64,000 bases of DNA, from the NCBI RefSeq assembly GCF_001939735.1, contig NZ_MJIL01000090.1, forward strand, positions 1-64,000. The letters run 5' to 3'. The position numbers and the translations under genes were made by a program. Below the pieces are notes generated by a model that made no database searches, was not told the origin of the DNA, and saw nothing but the letters and a program-made list of their open reading frames with translations. Positions 25,692 to 34,480 of the stretch are shown here, in pieces; the stretch's first letter is position 1; the number at the start of each line of letters is the position of its first letter. Origin of the DNA: Photobacterium proteolyticum (GTDB lineage Bacteria; Pseudomonadota; Gammaproteobacteria; Enterobacterales; Vibrionaceae).

Positions 25692-26350
25692 ATGTTGCCT
25701 ATCATCTCTGTCGGGTGAGTAAAGCGTTCTGGTCGTGTCACCGCATCGACTATCCAAAGGGCAACAGACGCTCTGGAAATTGTCGTAGACATATCAAGTT
25801 TGTCGACAATGCCGATTGATGGTAGTTGCTCGGCGTCAGTCAGAGCAACCGGACGGACAACAAGCGTATCAAGTGTGCTGGCACGCATGGCTTGTTCCAT
25901 CTTGTCTAGATCGGCGAACGATAGCTTAACGTTGCTAAGCTGAACCAGGCTATTCATCGCGAAGCTCATAGCTTTTTGGCTATCTCCTACCCCTGCAGAG
26001 CTGACCGCAATAAAGCGTGTGATCTGATACTTTTCCATGAGCTTTAATACGTTCCGGGTAACCTGCTCGGTAAAATTTCTGGGAGAAACAAGTGATGACC
26101 ACGGATTCTTGCCATTCTTACGTTTGATACCCAGGCAGGAAATAACCGCGTCCTGTCCCGGTATCACCTGTGCCAATACCCCGTAGTCCGACACATCACC
26201 TTCTATGACTTTGACTGACTCGTGAGGCTCAACATTGTTCTTGTTGCGGACCACCAAGGTTACCTGATGACCACGCTGAACTGCATATTCAGTAACTTTA
26301 CGTCCGATAGCACCGGAGCCACCCAGAATGAGTAAGTTGCGATTTTTCAT
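25688..26350 (-). CDS. NAD(P)-binding oxidoreductase (NmrA/SDR-like)
   Basis: The protein is 220 residues from the ATG at 26350, which follows AAGGTG at 6 bases; the frame extends upstream to 26407 without a better site. A Rossmann dinucleotide-binding motif opens the protein as ILGGSGAIGRKV, followed by LVVRN for the ribose/phosphate side, VIEGDVSD, and an AVSSAGVGD strand. The YxxxK catalytic pair of classical dehydrogenases is not apparent, so an atypical NAD(P)H-binding or sensor-type protein is more likely. It is divergent from the LysR-type regulator at 26421 and is probably its target. Confidence 0.82.
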   Translation of the reverse strand: MKNRNLLILGGSGAIGRKVTEYAVQRGHQVTLVVRNKNNVEPHESVKVIEGDVSDYGVLAQVIPGQDAVISCLGIKRKNGKNPWSSLVSPRNFTEQVTRNVLKLMEKYQITRFIAVSSAGVGDSQKAMSFAMNSLVQLSNVKLSFADLDKMEQAMRASTLDTLVVRPVALTDAEQLPSIGIVDKLDMSTTISRASVALWIVDAVTRPERFTHPTEMIGNI

Positions 26351-26420
26351 TTGTTCACCTTGCATGTGTGTTTCATTGATTGATATCCCTAGATTAATGG
26401 TTGCCAAAATGGGATTCTAG

Positions 26421-27374
26421 ATGGCAAATTTTCAACTCAGGGTTGTCAAATTGGAAACCAGCGTCAATCTACGAGACTTACGCGCTTTTTGCGCCGTTGT
26501 CGAACAGGGATCAATTACCGCGGCTGCGACGGCCCTGGCCGAGACCAAAGGGGCTGTCAGCCGGCGCATCTCGCGCTTGGAAGAAAAGCTGGGTACACCG
26601 CTTATCCAGCGAGGGTCTGGTCGTGCACTGCCGACTCCTGAAGGCCTGGTTTATCGCCAGCGTGCAATTGAGGCGCTGGAGATCCTGGATACTGCCCAAG
26701 GTGAATTGATGGACCAGCAAGTGACACCGCAGGGGCACTTGCGTATTACGGTTTTGCAGGGGTTTGCCAATACGCTAAATCTCGGTGACTGTCTGGGACG
26801 TTTTGCTCAGGCTTATCCGCAAGTCAGCGTTGATGTAATAATGACAACGGATATCTTGTCGCTGCAGGAAGATCAGATCGATTTTGCTTTTCGCCTCGTG
26901 CCCGGTGCTTTACCCGATTCTAACAACCGTGCGTTGCTCCTCGCCAGAGTCGGACTGGGCTTTGCGGCAAGTCCTGAATACCTAAAAGTGAACGGTGTCC
27001 CGAAGCATCCTAATGAGCTTCAGCGTCATCGCTTGCTCCTGCCACGAACATTTGGTTCCGGTATCAGCATTAGCATGCAGCCTGCTCAACAGCCTGAGAT
27101 GACTGAAACGTTTTATTTTGAAGGTCATATCACCTGCCCAGACATGCTTTTTTTGGCCGATACGGCATTGGCTGGAGGGGGGATTGCCTTGATGCCTCCC
27201 TCGGTACAAAAAGCCTATGTCGATAACGGCCAGCTTGTTCCGGTTCTGGGCAACTGGGAGTCCAGTCAGGCAGGGAATCTCTACTTGGTTTACTCCGGCG
27301 GCCCTTTGTCACCCAAAGCCAAAGCGTTTAAGGATTTTATCAAGGAAGCATTTCGTCATACGCCGTGGGTTTAG
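26421..27374 (+). CDS. LysR-family transcriptional regulator
   Basis: The 317-residue protein has a winged-helix DNA-binding domain at about residues 15-75 (FCAVVEQGSITAAATALAET, then AVSRRISRLEEKLGTPLIQR). A two-lobed effector domain fills about 100-310. The divergent layout with the NmrA-like oxidoreductase gene, 70 bases apart, is the classic LysR arrangement in which one site controls both genes. The effector is unknown. No usual ribosome binding site precedes the ATG at 26421. Confidence 0.9.
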   Translation: MANFQLRVVKLETSVNLRDLRAFCAVVEQGSITAAATALAETKGAVSRRISRLEEKLGTPLIQRGSGRALPTPEGLVYRQRAIEALEILDTAQGELMDQQVTPQGHLRITVLQGFANTLNLGDCLGRFAQAYPQVSVDVIMTTDILSLQEDQIDFAFRLVPGALPDSNNRALLLARVGLGFAASPEYLKVNGVPKHPNELQRHRLLLPRTFGSGISISMQPAQQPEMTETFYFEGHITCPDMLFLADTALAGGGIALMPPSVQKAYVDNGQLVPVLGNWESSQAGNLYLVYSGGPLSPKAKAFKDFIKEAFRHTPWV

Positions 27375-27571
27375 GGGAATGTCCACTTTATAGATGAGCT
27401 GTAAAACTGGCGAGTAGGGTCTGCTTAGCTCTTTATTTAGAAAAACAATGTAATGCAGGTAAACGCGACAAAGGCGATAAGCGTTTATTGACTCTGGGCT
27501 TTGTTTTGTTTTTGAAGTCAAAGCTCCAGCCAAGCTCTTAACTTAGCCGAAGCCTCTGGAGTATCTGATTG

Positions 27572-28372
27572 TTAGCAAAATACCGCGACGCTCTGTCTGC
27601 TGATCGCGATTAACTCACCGGCACTGTCCCAGATGTTTGCTTCAAGGTGGGCATAGCCACCGGCAGCTTGTCGGGTATGGGCTTTGTAAGCAAACCATTC
27701 GTCGGGCTTAACTGGCTGATGAGGGTGAATAAATTCCAGATTCCACATCATGGTACTGGCAGGTGCCAGTTGTTTCATCATTTGAAGCACTGCTGGTGGC
27801 CAGGCGTCAATCAGGCTGATGAGGTGGGCATCCGTTATCTGCTCCGGGGCCTGTTTAAAGCGCATCCAGCCATTGAGAGAAGATAACGGCGAGCCGCTAA
27901 AGGGCATTGCACCTTCTGATATAGCCAGATCAAGATGCTGGATGAAGTTGGGGGTCTGGCCAGGGATCATCGGGATGCGTGGCAGGTTGTGCGGCTCAGT
28001 TAACTGGTGTGTTTCTGAACTGCTGACCTCGATATCAGAAAAGCGGTCAGTGCCAAAACATGCCTGCTGGATCACCGCAATCTGGTCATCCTGGATAATC
28101 CTCGCTGTCAGTTGAGAGGCGTTTTTCCCTTCACGCAACACTTCGACCTCGAATGAAAATGGGGTATCGGCAAATAAAGGACCAACGAAGTTGGTTGTTA
28201 ATGAACGTAGTGGCCGGTCGTCGGCAACTTTTTCCTTCATGACTGTGTAGAGAAGTGCTGCGGAAATTCCCCCAAAAGCGGTTCTGCCCTGAGCCCAGTC
28301 TTCCGGGAGCGTCATCGTTGCCTGACTGTCTGTCAGCGCTTTGGCCGTCTGAAGCAGGGTATCAATATGCAT
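27572..28372 (-). CDS. Acyl-CoA thioesterase-like protein (double hotdog)
   Basis: The 266-residue protein has the pattern of TesB-like double-hotdog thioesterases: TAFGGISAALLYTVM near the N-terminus, RSLTTNFVGPLFADTPFSFE as the first hotdog strand pair, and a second half containing WNLEFIHPHQP and GYAHLEANIWDSAGELIA. AAGGA lies 7 bases before the ATG at 28372. It is divergent from the propionate regulator gene, and a dyad like those in front of that gene overlaps its ribosome binding site, so it may be co-regulated. Relief of propionyl-CoA or methylcitrate-cycle CoA stress is a reasonable but unproven role. Confidence 0.82.
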   Translation of the reverse strand: MHIDTLLQTAKALTDSQATMTLPEDWAQGRTAFGGISAALLYTVMKEKVADDRPLRSLTTNFVGPLFADTPFSFEVEVLREGKNASQLTARIIQDDQIAVIQQACFGTDRFSDIEVSSSETHQLTEPHNLPRIPMIPGQTPNFIQHLDLAISEGAMPFSGSPLSSLNGWMRFKQAPEQITDAHLISLIDAWPPAVLQMMKQLAPASTMMWNLEFIHPHQPVKPDEWFAYKAHTRQAAGGYAHLEANIWDSAGELIAISRQSVAVFC

Positions 28373-28380
28373 AACTTGTC

Positions 28381-28392
28381 CTTGTTAACATG
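28381..28392. promoter_or_regulatory. Operator-like dyad next to the thioesterase start
   Basis: CTTGTTAACATG contains TTGTTAACA, the centre of the dyad at 28559-28570. It overlaps the ribosome binding site of the minus-strand thioesterase gene. Confidence 0.5.
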
Positions 28393-28525
28393 CTGTTAAT
28401 TTACTCTATCTGGTCGGATCTCGCTGGTCAATATTTGAACGGTATCTGATCTCCGTTCTGCGAGCCGCGTAGCTAGTTGAAAAACAGGTTCGTCTTTGGC
28501 CTGTAATTGACTTGTAACTGGCATG

Positions 28526-28537
28526 ACTGTCAACAAT
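28526..28537. promoter_or_regulatory. Operator-like dyad 1, upstream of the GntR gene
   Basis: ACTGTCAACAAT matches the consensus ATTGTNNACAAT with one mismatch in the left arm. It is one of three copies within 110 bases in front of the GntR-type regulator gene. Confidence 0.55.
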
Positions 28538-28558
28538 CTAGACTAAGGTCTAATACAT

Positions 28559-28570
28559 ATTGTTAACAAT
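28559..28570. promoter_or_regulatory. Operator-like dyad 2 (perfect palindrome)
   Basis: ATTGTTAACAAT is a perfect 12-bp palindrome, the best copy of the repeated site. Sites of this TTGT-N-ACAA type are typical of FadR-subfamily GntR regulators. Confidence 0.65.
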
Positions 28571-28620
28571 TAGCTTGATCGAAGCGGTTTTTAGGGCTAA
28601 ATTTGTTCGTAAGTTAACCA

Positions 28621-28632
28621 ATTGTTGACAAT
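28621..28632. promoter_or_regulatory. Operator-like dyad 3, abutting the GntR start codon
   Basis: ATTGTTGACAAT has perfect ATTGT/ACAAT arms and ends one base before the ATG at 28634. A protein bound here would block translation initiation or early transcription, which suggests autoregulation. Confidence 0.6.
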
Positions 28633-28633
28633 A

Positions 28634-29407
28634 ATGATGACCAAACAAGAAGTAGCATTTGAAACTGTCGACAATCCTGATGAGAACGGGATTGAAAATA
28701 ATCCAGTTAGTAAGGATTCTTCCCATAAGGGAGCTGACGTAAAAGAGCTGACCAAATCAGAGAACTTGACCGAACAGCTGATTGACTTAATTGTGAATGG
28801 TGACTATCCGGCTGGCAGCAAGATTTCTGAGCCTGAATTAGCCCGCCGCTTTGGCGTAAGCCGAGGCCCGCTGCGCGAAGCTATGATGCGCGTTGAGTCT
28901 TTGGGCCTGGTAGAGCGTGTTCCCCATGTCGGGGCGCGAGTGGTCGCCTTGACGCAAGAGAAACTGATTGAGATTTACTCGGTACGAGAAGCCTTGGAAG
29001 GGATGGCCGCCCGTCTGGCATGTATTCATATTACCGACATAGAAATCAATGCCCTACAGCAGTTGCTGGAAACCCATCAGCAGCATATCGAACAAGTTGA
29101 TGGCGCCTCCTATTTCCATCAGCAGGGTGATTTCGACTTTCATTACCGAATTATCAAGGCCAGTCGAAATAGCAAATTAATCAGCTTGTTGTGTGATGAG
29201 CTCTATCACTTGCTCCGGATGTACCGCTATCAGTCTCAGCGCTCGCATTCGCGCCCACAACAGGCTTTGAGAGAACACTTCCATTTGCTTGCCGCGTTGC
29301 GGGAAAGAGATGGAGAGCTGGCGGAAATGTTGATGCGACGCCATATCATGCGCAGCCGCCTGCTGATTGAACAACAACTGAAAGATGACAAGGAGATAGC
29401 CTCATGA
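28634..29407 (+). CDS. GntR-family (FCD domain) regulator of propionate catabolism
   Basis: The protein is about 257 residues from the ATG at 28634 (28637 is also possible; no clear ribosome binding site precedes either). After a polar leader of about 45 residues comes the winged helix: GSKISEPELARRFGVSRGPL followed by REAMMRVESLGLVERVPHVG. The C-terminal FCD ligand domain (about 110-240) has the metal-binding-type histidine in DFDFHYRIIKASRN and a second in LREHFHLLAAL. Its stop overlaps the prpB start (ATGA), so the two genes are translationally coupled. Regulators of this class in prp clusters respond to a methylcitrate-cycle intermediate; that is family knowledge, not seen here. Confidence 0.88.
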   Translation: MMTKQEVAFETVDNPDENGIENNPVSKDSSHKGADVKELTKSENLTEQLIDLIVNGDYPAGSKISEPELARRFGVSRGPLREAMMRVESLGLVERVPHVGARVVALTQEKLIEIYSVREALEGMAARLACIHITDIEINALQQLLETHQQHIEQVDGASYFHQQGDFDFHYRIIKASRNSKLISLLCDELYHLLRMYRYQSQRSHSRPQQALREHFHLLAALRERDGELAEMLMRRHIMRSRLLIEQQLKDDKEIAS

Positions 29408-30273
29408 GTCCAGGGAAAAGCTTCCGGCATGCTGTTGCTGCCAACCATCCGCTGCAGATTGTCGGCACCGTTAACCCTTACTGCGCCATGATGGCAGAGC
29501 AGGTAGGACATCAGGCCATATATCTGTCAGGTGGCGGAATTGCCAATGCCTCGTACGGTCTGCCGGATCTGGGGATCACAACCTTAAACGATGTGCTGGA
29601 AGATGTACGCCGTATTACTGCCGCGACAACGCTTCCGTTGTTGGTCGATATCGATACCGGTTTTGGTGGCGCATTTAATATAGCCCGTACGATTAAGGAG
29701 ATGGAGCGAGCCGGTGCGGCAGCAGTACACATGGAAGATCAGGTCGCACAGAAGCGCTGTGGTCACCGTCCGAACAAGGCCATTGTGAGCCAGGAGGAAA
29801 TGGTCGACAGAATCAAGGCGGCGGTTGATGCCCGTGTGGATGAAGACTTTGTCATCATGGCACGTACCGATGCACTGGCGGTGGAAGGGATGGATGCGGC
29901 AATAGAGCGGGCGATAGCTTGTGTTGAGGCCGGCGCAGACATGATTTTCCCTGAGGCGATCAATACCCTTGAGCAGTATCAGCAGTTTTCGGATGCCGTG
30001 AAGGTGCCGATTCTGGCTAACATTACCGAGTTCGGCCAAACGCCGTTGTTCAGTGGTGAAGAACTGGCAGAGTGCGGTGTCGACATGGTGCTTTATCCGC
30101 TGTCAGCATTCAGAGCAATGAACCAGGCGGCGCTGAATGTCTATCAGCATATTAGAAAAGACGGCCATCAGCGAAATGTGGTGGATCAAATGCAAACCCG
30201 TGAACAGCTTTACCATTATCTGGGTTACCACGACTATGAGCAGAAGCTCGATAAACTGTTCAAAGAAAAGTAA
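29404..30273 (+). CDS. prpB: 2-Methylisocitrate lyase
   Basis: The 289-residue enzyme cleaves 2-methylisocitrate into pyruvate and succinate, the last step of the methylcitrate cycle. It belongs to the isocitrate lyase/PEP mutase barrel family. VDIDTGFGG holds metal-binding aspartates, and QKRCGHRPNK contains the KRCGH active-site loop with the catalytic cysteine. ARTDALAVEGMD and MIFPEAI line the pocket. The length is normal for PrpB. It overlaps the GntR gene by 4 bases. It is separated from prpC by 316 bases, unusual for an otherwise compact operon. Confidence 0.96.
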   Translation: MSPGKSFRHAVAANHPLQIVGTVNPYCAMMAEQVGHQAIYLSGGGIANASYGLPDLGITTLNDVLEDVRRITAATTLPLLVDIDTGFGGAFNIARTIKEMERAGAAAVHMEDQVAQKRCGHRPNKAIVSQEEMVDRIKAAVDARVDEDFVIMARTDALAVEGMDAAIERAIACVEAGADMIFPEAINTLEQYQQFSDAVKVPILANITEFGQTPLFSGEELAECGVDMVLYPLSAFRAMNQAALNVYQHIRKDGHQRNVVDQMQTREQLYHYLGYHDYEQKLDKLFKEK

Positions 30274-30589
30274 GCCCAATTAAATTGCTGAATGTAAAGC
30301 AAGTGTGTAGTAGATGTCGCTTTATTTTAATAATAAATACATAAGCAACAAGAAAATCCTAAATAATAAAAACCATAGATAACAATATTAATAATAAGAA
30401 TTAGGCAAGGAAGCCAGAACGCTAATAAGCGGGAAACCCAAGAAAATTAATATTTTTTAATATTACCAATAATTAACTATTTATTTAGTACTGATTCAGT
30501 CGCTGCCATTTTGATGGGCACAAGGTGTTTTATCACCTGTATTTCATCAAATGGCAATGGATTAACGTGAAGCAAATAAGGAGTCTGCT
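30274..30589 (+). other. AT-rich prpB-prpC spacer with a long imperfect stem-loop
   Basis: No gene fits in this 316-base spacer. The first 200 bases are very AT-rich. At 30504-30556 TGCCATTTTGATG pairs with CATCAAATGGCA (one bulged T), and inside it AGGTG (30523-30527) pairs with CACCT (30534-30538). No T-run follows, so this is not a simple terminator. It could stabilise processed mRNA ends, form part of an attenuator, or be a protein site near a second promoter driving prpC-acnD-prpF-prpE. Confidence 0.5.
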
Positions 30590-31765
30590 ATGACTGCGAT
30601 AGCCGTAGCTGATACGAATAAGGACAACAAGAGCGAAGACAAAAAAGCATTGGGTGGTGCGGGCCTGCGAGGTCAGAGTGCCGGAACAACATCACTATGT
30701 ACCGTCGGTAAAACCGGTACCGGGTTGACCTACCGAGGCTATGACATTACGGATCTGGCTAACTATGCTGAGTTTGAGGAAGTCGCTTATTTACTGCTTA
30801 AGGGTAAGTTACCGACTCAGGCAGAACTGGACAGTTACAAGCAGGTATTGAAGAAAGCTCGTGGTTTGCCAACGGCATTGTGTCAGGTGCTGGAAGCGAT
30901 CCCTGCTGATGCCCACCCGATGGATGTGATGCGCACCGGTTGTTCGATGCTGGGGAACCTCGATCAGGAGCTCGATTTTGCCGAGCAGGACGAGAAAACC
31001 GACACCTTGCTTGCCATGCTACCGGCGATTATTTGTTACTGGTATCGCTACAGTCATGACGGTGTTCGTATCGATACGGCCAATAGCAGTGAGGACAGCA
31101 TTGGTGGTTATTTCCTTGAGATGCTGACAGGCAAAGCGCCGTCAGATCTTCATAAGCAGGTGATGCATTGCTCGTTGGTGTTGTACGCCGAGCACGAGTT
31201 TAATGCCTCAACCTTCACAGCCCGTGTCTGTGCCTCGACCTTATCTGATCTTCACTCTTGTATCACGGCAGCTATCGGTAGCTTGCGTGGTCCGTTACAT
31301 GGCGGTGCCAACGAGGCGGCGATGGCGATGATTGAGCAGTGGCAGACGGCTGATGAAGCTGAAGCTGGCATTATGCAGATGCTGGCCAACAAAGACAAAA
31401 TAATGGGCTTTGGCCATGCAATTTACCGTGAATCCGACCCCCGAAATGCTTTAATTAAAGCATGGTCGGAAAAACTGTCTGCCGATGTTGGCGATACCCA
31501 TTTGTATGCGGTTTCAGAGCGTGTCGAGCAGGTGATGAAGCGGGAGAAAGGGCTATTCTGTAATGCTGACTTTTTCCATGCCTCGGCCTATCACTTCATG
31601 GGGATACCGACCAAACTGTTCACCCCCATCTTCGTAATGAGCCGAGTCACTGGCTGGGCTGCCCACGTGTATGAGCAGCGTGCCAATAACCGGATTATCC
31701 GTCCGAGTGCTGACTACGAAGGACCGGAGCATCAGGATTGGCTGCCGATTGAAGAGCGCAGCTAA
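30590..31765 (+). CDS. prpC: 2-Methylcitrate synthase
   Basis: The 391-residue enzyme condenses propionyl-CoA with oxaloacetate to give 2-methylcitrate. Citrate-synthase-family catalytic segments are present: LRGPLHGGANEAAM (His), MGFGHAIYRESDPRN (second His and substrate arginine) and CNADFFHASAYHFMGIP (catalytic Asp). The start opens with GLRGQSAGTTSLCTVGKTG after a short polar leader, typical of PrpC rather than GltA. AAGGAG lies about 9 bases before the ATG. It lies 117 bases upstream of acnD. Confidence 0.95.
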   Translation: MTAIAVADTNKDNKSEDKKALGGAGLRGQSAGTTSLCTVGKTGTGLTYRGYDITDLANYAEFEEVAYLLLKGKLPTQAELDSYKQVLKKARGLPTALCQVLEAIPADAHPMDVMRTGCSMLGNLDQELDFAEQDEKTDTLLAMLPAIICYWYRYSHDGVRIDTANSSEDSIGGYFLEMLTGKAPSDLHKQVMHCSLVLYAEHEFNASTFTARVCASTLSDLHSCITAAIGSLRGPLHGGANEAAMAMIEQWQTADEAEAGIMQMLANKDKIMGFGHAIYRESDPRNALIKAWSEKLSADVGDTHLYAVSERVEQVMKREKGLFCNADFFHASAYHFMGIPTKLFTPIFVMSRVTGWAAHVYEQRANNRIIRPSADYEGPEHQDWLPIEERS

Positions 31766-31810
31766 CACTTGAATACACACTTTGAGTGAAGGCGTATCCC
31801 TGCTGATTCT

Positions 31811-31840
31811 CTCCCCCCTGCAAACTGGGGGAGGGGTCAT
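31811..31840. repeat. GC-rich REP-like hairpin between prpC and acnD
   Basis: CTCCCCC (31811-31817) pairs with GGGGGAG (31827-31833) over a 9-base loop, followed by GGG. It resembles the dispersed CCCTCxCC / GGGGAGGG intergenic repeats of gammaproteobacteria. A similar element is at 50141-50174. It may be an mRNA-stabilising element within the operon. Confidence 0.45.
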
Positions 31841-31882
31841 CGCCAGATAGGTCTGCGAGCAGTAAATTCACGGATGTAAGCT

Positions 31883-34468
31883 ATGAATATTAATACAAAA
31901 TACCGTAAGCCCCTTGCAGGCAGCGGACTGGATTTCTTTGATACCCGAGAAGCCGTCAACGAGATATCCCCCGGCGCATACGAGACGCTTCCCTACACCT
32001 CTCGCGTGTTGGCCGAACAGTTAGTCAGACGCTGTGATCCCGACTCATTGACAGACAGCCTGAAGCAGATCATCGAGCGCAAGCGCGATCTTGATTTCCC
32101 ATGGTATCCGGCACGTGTGGTTTGTCACGATATCCTGGGACAAACAGCCCTGGTTGATTTGGCAGGTTTGCGTGATGCTATCGCCGAGCAAGGGGGCGAT
32201 CCGGCGAAAGTTAATCCGGTGGTCGAAACCCAGCTAATTGTCGACCATTCACTGGCGGTTGAGCATGCCGGCTTTGATCCTGAGGCATTTGATAAAAACC
32301 GTGCCATTGAAGAGCGTCGCAACGAAGACCGCTTCCACTTTATCGAGTGGTGTAAAACCGCATTTGAAAATGTCAGCGTGATCCCGGCGGGTAACGGCAT
32401 CATGCACCAGATCAATCTGGAGAAGATGTCGCCTGTGGTTCAGGCCAAGAACGGTATTGCCTATCCGGATACCTGTGTTGGTACCGACAGCCATACCCCG
32501 CACGTTGATGCACTGGGTGTGATTGCCATTGGTGTCGGCGGGCTTGAAGCGGAGACCGTTATGCTGGGCCGTCCTTCAATGATGCGCCTGCCGGATATTG
32601 TTGGCGTCAACCTGACAGGTAAACGTCAGCCGGGTATTACGGCTACCGATATTGTTCTTGCTATCACCGAGTTCCTTCGCAACGAGCGTGTGGTGTCATC
32701 CTATCTGGAATTCTTTGGCGAAGGAGCGAAAGATCTTACCATCGGTGACCGTGCCACCATCTCCAATATGACACCGGAATATGGTGCCACGGCAGGTATG
32801 TTCTATATCGATGAGCAGACCATTAATTATCTCAAGCTTACAGGTCGTGACGATCAGCAAGTTGAGCTGGTGGAACAATATGCCAAGCAAACCGGGCTGT
32901 GGGCTGACGATTTGGAGAGTGCCAAATACGAACGCGTGCTGGAATTCGATTTGTCGACAGTGTCTCGCAATATGGCGGGACCATCGAACCCTCACCGTCG
33001 TCTGCCGACTTCAGAGCTTGCTTCCCGCGGGATTTCCGGTGAGTGGGAAGAGAAAGAGGGCGAATTGCCTGATGGCGCGGTAATTATCGCGGCTATTACG
33101 TCTTGTACCAATACCAGTAATCCGCGCAACGTAGTCGCAGCCGGTCTGTTGGCCAAGAAAGCCAATGAGTTAGGCCTGGTGCGTAAGCCTTGGGTGAAAT
33201 CCTCGTTTGCGCCGGGCTCGAAAGTGGCCAAGTTGTATCTGGAAGAAGCCGGATTGTTGCCGGAGATGGAAAAGCTTGGCTTCGGCATTGTGGCCTACGC
33301 CTGTACCACCTGTAACGGCATGAGCGGTGCGCTGGATCCGAAAATCCAGCAGGAAATTATCGACTGTGATCTGTATGCAACAGCGGTACTGTCCGGTAAC
33401 CGTAACTTTGACGGTCGTATTCACCCTTATGCCAAGCAGGCGTTTTTGGCTTCACCGCCTCTGGTGGTTGCCTATGCGCTGGCGGGTTCCATTCGTTTTG
33501 ATATCGAGCGTGATGCCCTTGGCACCGATAATCAGGGTAATCCTATTTACCTCAATGACTTGTGGCCTACTGATGAAGAGATAGATGCAGTCGTCGGCAA
33601 GTACGTTAAGCCGGAGCAGTTCAATCAGGTATACATCCAGATGTTCAAGCTTGATGACGATGTGCGTAACAGCAATCCGCTTTACGACTGGCGTCCGATG
33701 AGTACTTATATTCGTCGTCCGCCTTATTGGGAAGGCGCATTGGCCGGTGAGCGATCGCTGTCGGGCATGCGGCCGCTGGCAGTGCTGGGCGATAACATCA
33801 CGACTGACCATTTGTCGCCGTCCAATGCGATTATGGCCTCCAGTGCCGCAGGGGAATATCTGGCCAAGATGGGCGTGCCGGAAGAGGACTTTAACTCCTA
33901 CGCGACCCACCGCGGTGATCACCTGACGGCGCAGCGAGCTACATTCGCGAATCCGAAGTTGTTCAACGAAATGGTCAAAGAGAATGACGAGGTTGTGCAG
34001 GGCTCCTTGGCGCGTATTGAACCGGAAGGCAATGTGACTCGCATGTGGGAAGCAATTGAAACCTACATGAACCGCAAGCAGCCGCTGATTGTGGTGGCCG
34101 GTGCGGATTACGGTCAGGGCTCATCCCGTGACTGGGCGGCAAAAGGAGTTCGCCTGGCAGGTGTAGAAGCCATCGTTGCCGAAGGGTTCGAGCGTATTCA
34201 CCGTACGAACCTGGTGGGGATGGGGGTATTGCCGTTGCAGTTTAAACAGGGTGTCAATCGCAATACTCTGAAGCTGGACGGTACCGAGCTATATGACGTT
34301 GTCGGTGTGATTCAGCCCGGGGCAGATTTGGCCTTGGTGATCACTCGCGCTAATGGTGAAAAAGTGGATGTGCCGGTCACCTGTCGCCTGGATACCGCAG
34401 ATGAAGTGGCCGTCTATGAGGCCGGCGGTGTACTTCAGCGCTTTGCCCAAGACTTCTTGGCTCAATAG
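31883..34468 (+). CDS. acnD: Fe/S-dependent 2-methylisocitrate dehydratase (AcnD)
   Basis: The 861-residue enzyme is an aconitase-family dehydratase. With PrpF it converts 2-methylcitrate to 2-methyl-cis-aconitate in clusters that lack PrpD, which is the case here. The cluster ligand cysteines are visible in AAITSCTNTSNPRN and ACTTCNGMSGA. The swivel domain at the C-terminus has DYGQGSSRDWAAKGVRLAGV, with the conserved serine-arginine active-site pair. The length matches AcnD (about 860). It ends 12 bases before the prpF start. Confidence 0.95.
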   Translation: MNINTKYRKPLAGSGLDFFDTREAVNEISPGAYETLPYTSRVLAEQLVRRCDPDSLTDSLKQIIERKRDLDFPWYPARVVCHDILGQTALVDLAGLRDAIAEQGGDPAKVNPVVETQLIVDHSLAVEHAGFDPEAFDKNRAIEERRNEDRFHFIEWCKTAFENVSVIPAGNGIMHQINLEKMSPVVQAKNGIAYPDTCVGTDSHTPHVDALGVIAIGVGGLEAETVMLGRPSMMRLPDIVGVNLTGKRQPGITATDIVLAITEFLRNERVVSSYLEFFGEGAKDLTIGDRATISNMTPEYGATAGMFYIDEQTINYLKLTGRDDQQVELVEQYAKQTGLWADDLESAKYERVLEFDLSTVSRNMAGPSNPHRRLPTSELASRGISGEWEEKEGELPDGAVIIAAITSCTNTSNPRNVVAAGLLAKKANELGLVRKPWVKSSFAPGSKVAKLYLEEAGLLPEMEKLGFGIVAYACTTCNGMSGALDPKIQQEIIDCDLYATAVLSGNRNFDGRIHPYAKQAFLASPPLVVAYALAGSIRFDIERDALGTDNQGNPIYLNDLWPTDEEIDAVVGKYVKPEQFNQVYIQMFKLDDDVRNSNPLYDWRPMSTYIRRPPYWEGALAGERSLSGMRPLAVLGDNITTDHLSPSNAIMASSAAGEYLAKMGVPEEDFNSYATHRGDHLTAQRATFANPKLFNEMVKENDEVVQGSLARIEPEGNVTRMWEAIETYMNRKQPLIVVAGADYGQGSSRDWAAKGVRLAGVEAIVAEGFERIHRTNLVGMGVLPLQFKQGVNRNTLKLDGTELYDVVGVIQPGADLALVITRANGEKVDVPVTCRLDTADEVAVYEAGGVLQRFAQDFLAQ

Positions 34469-34480
34469 GGGGAGATGATA

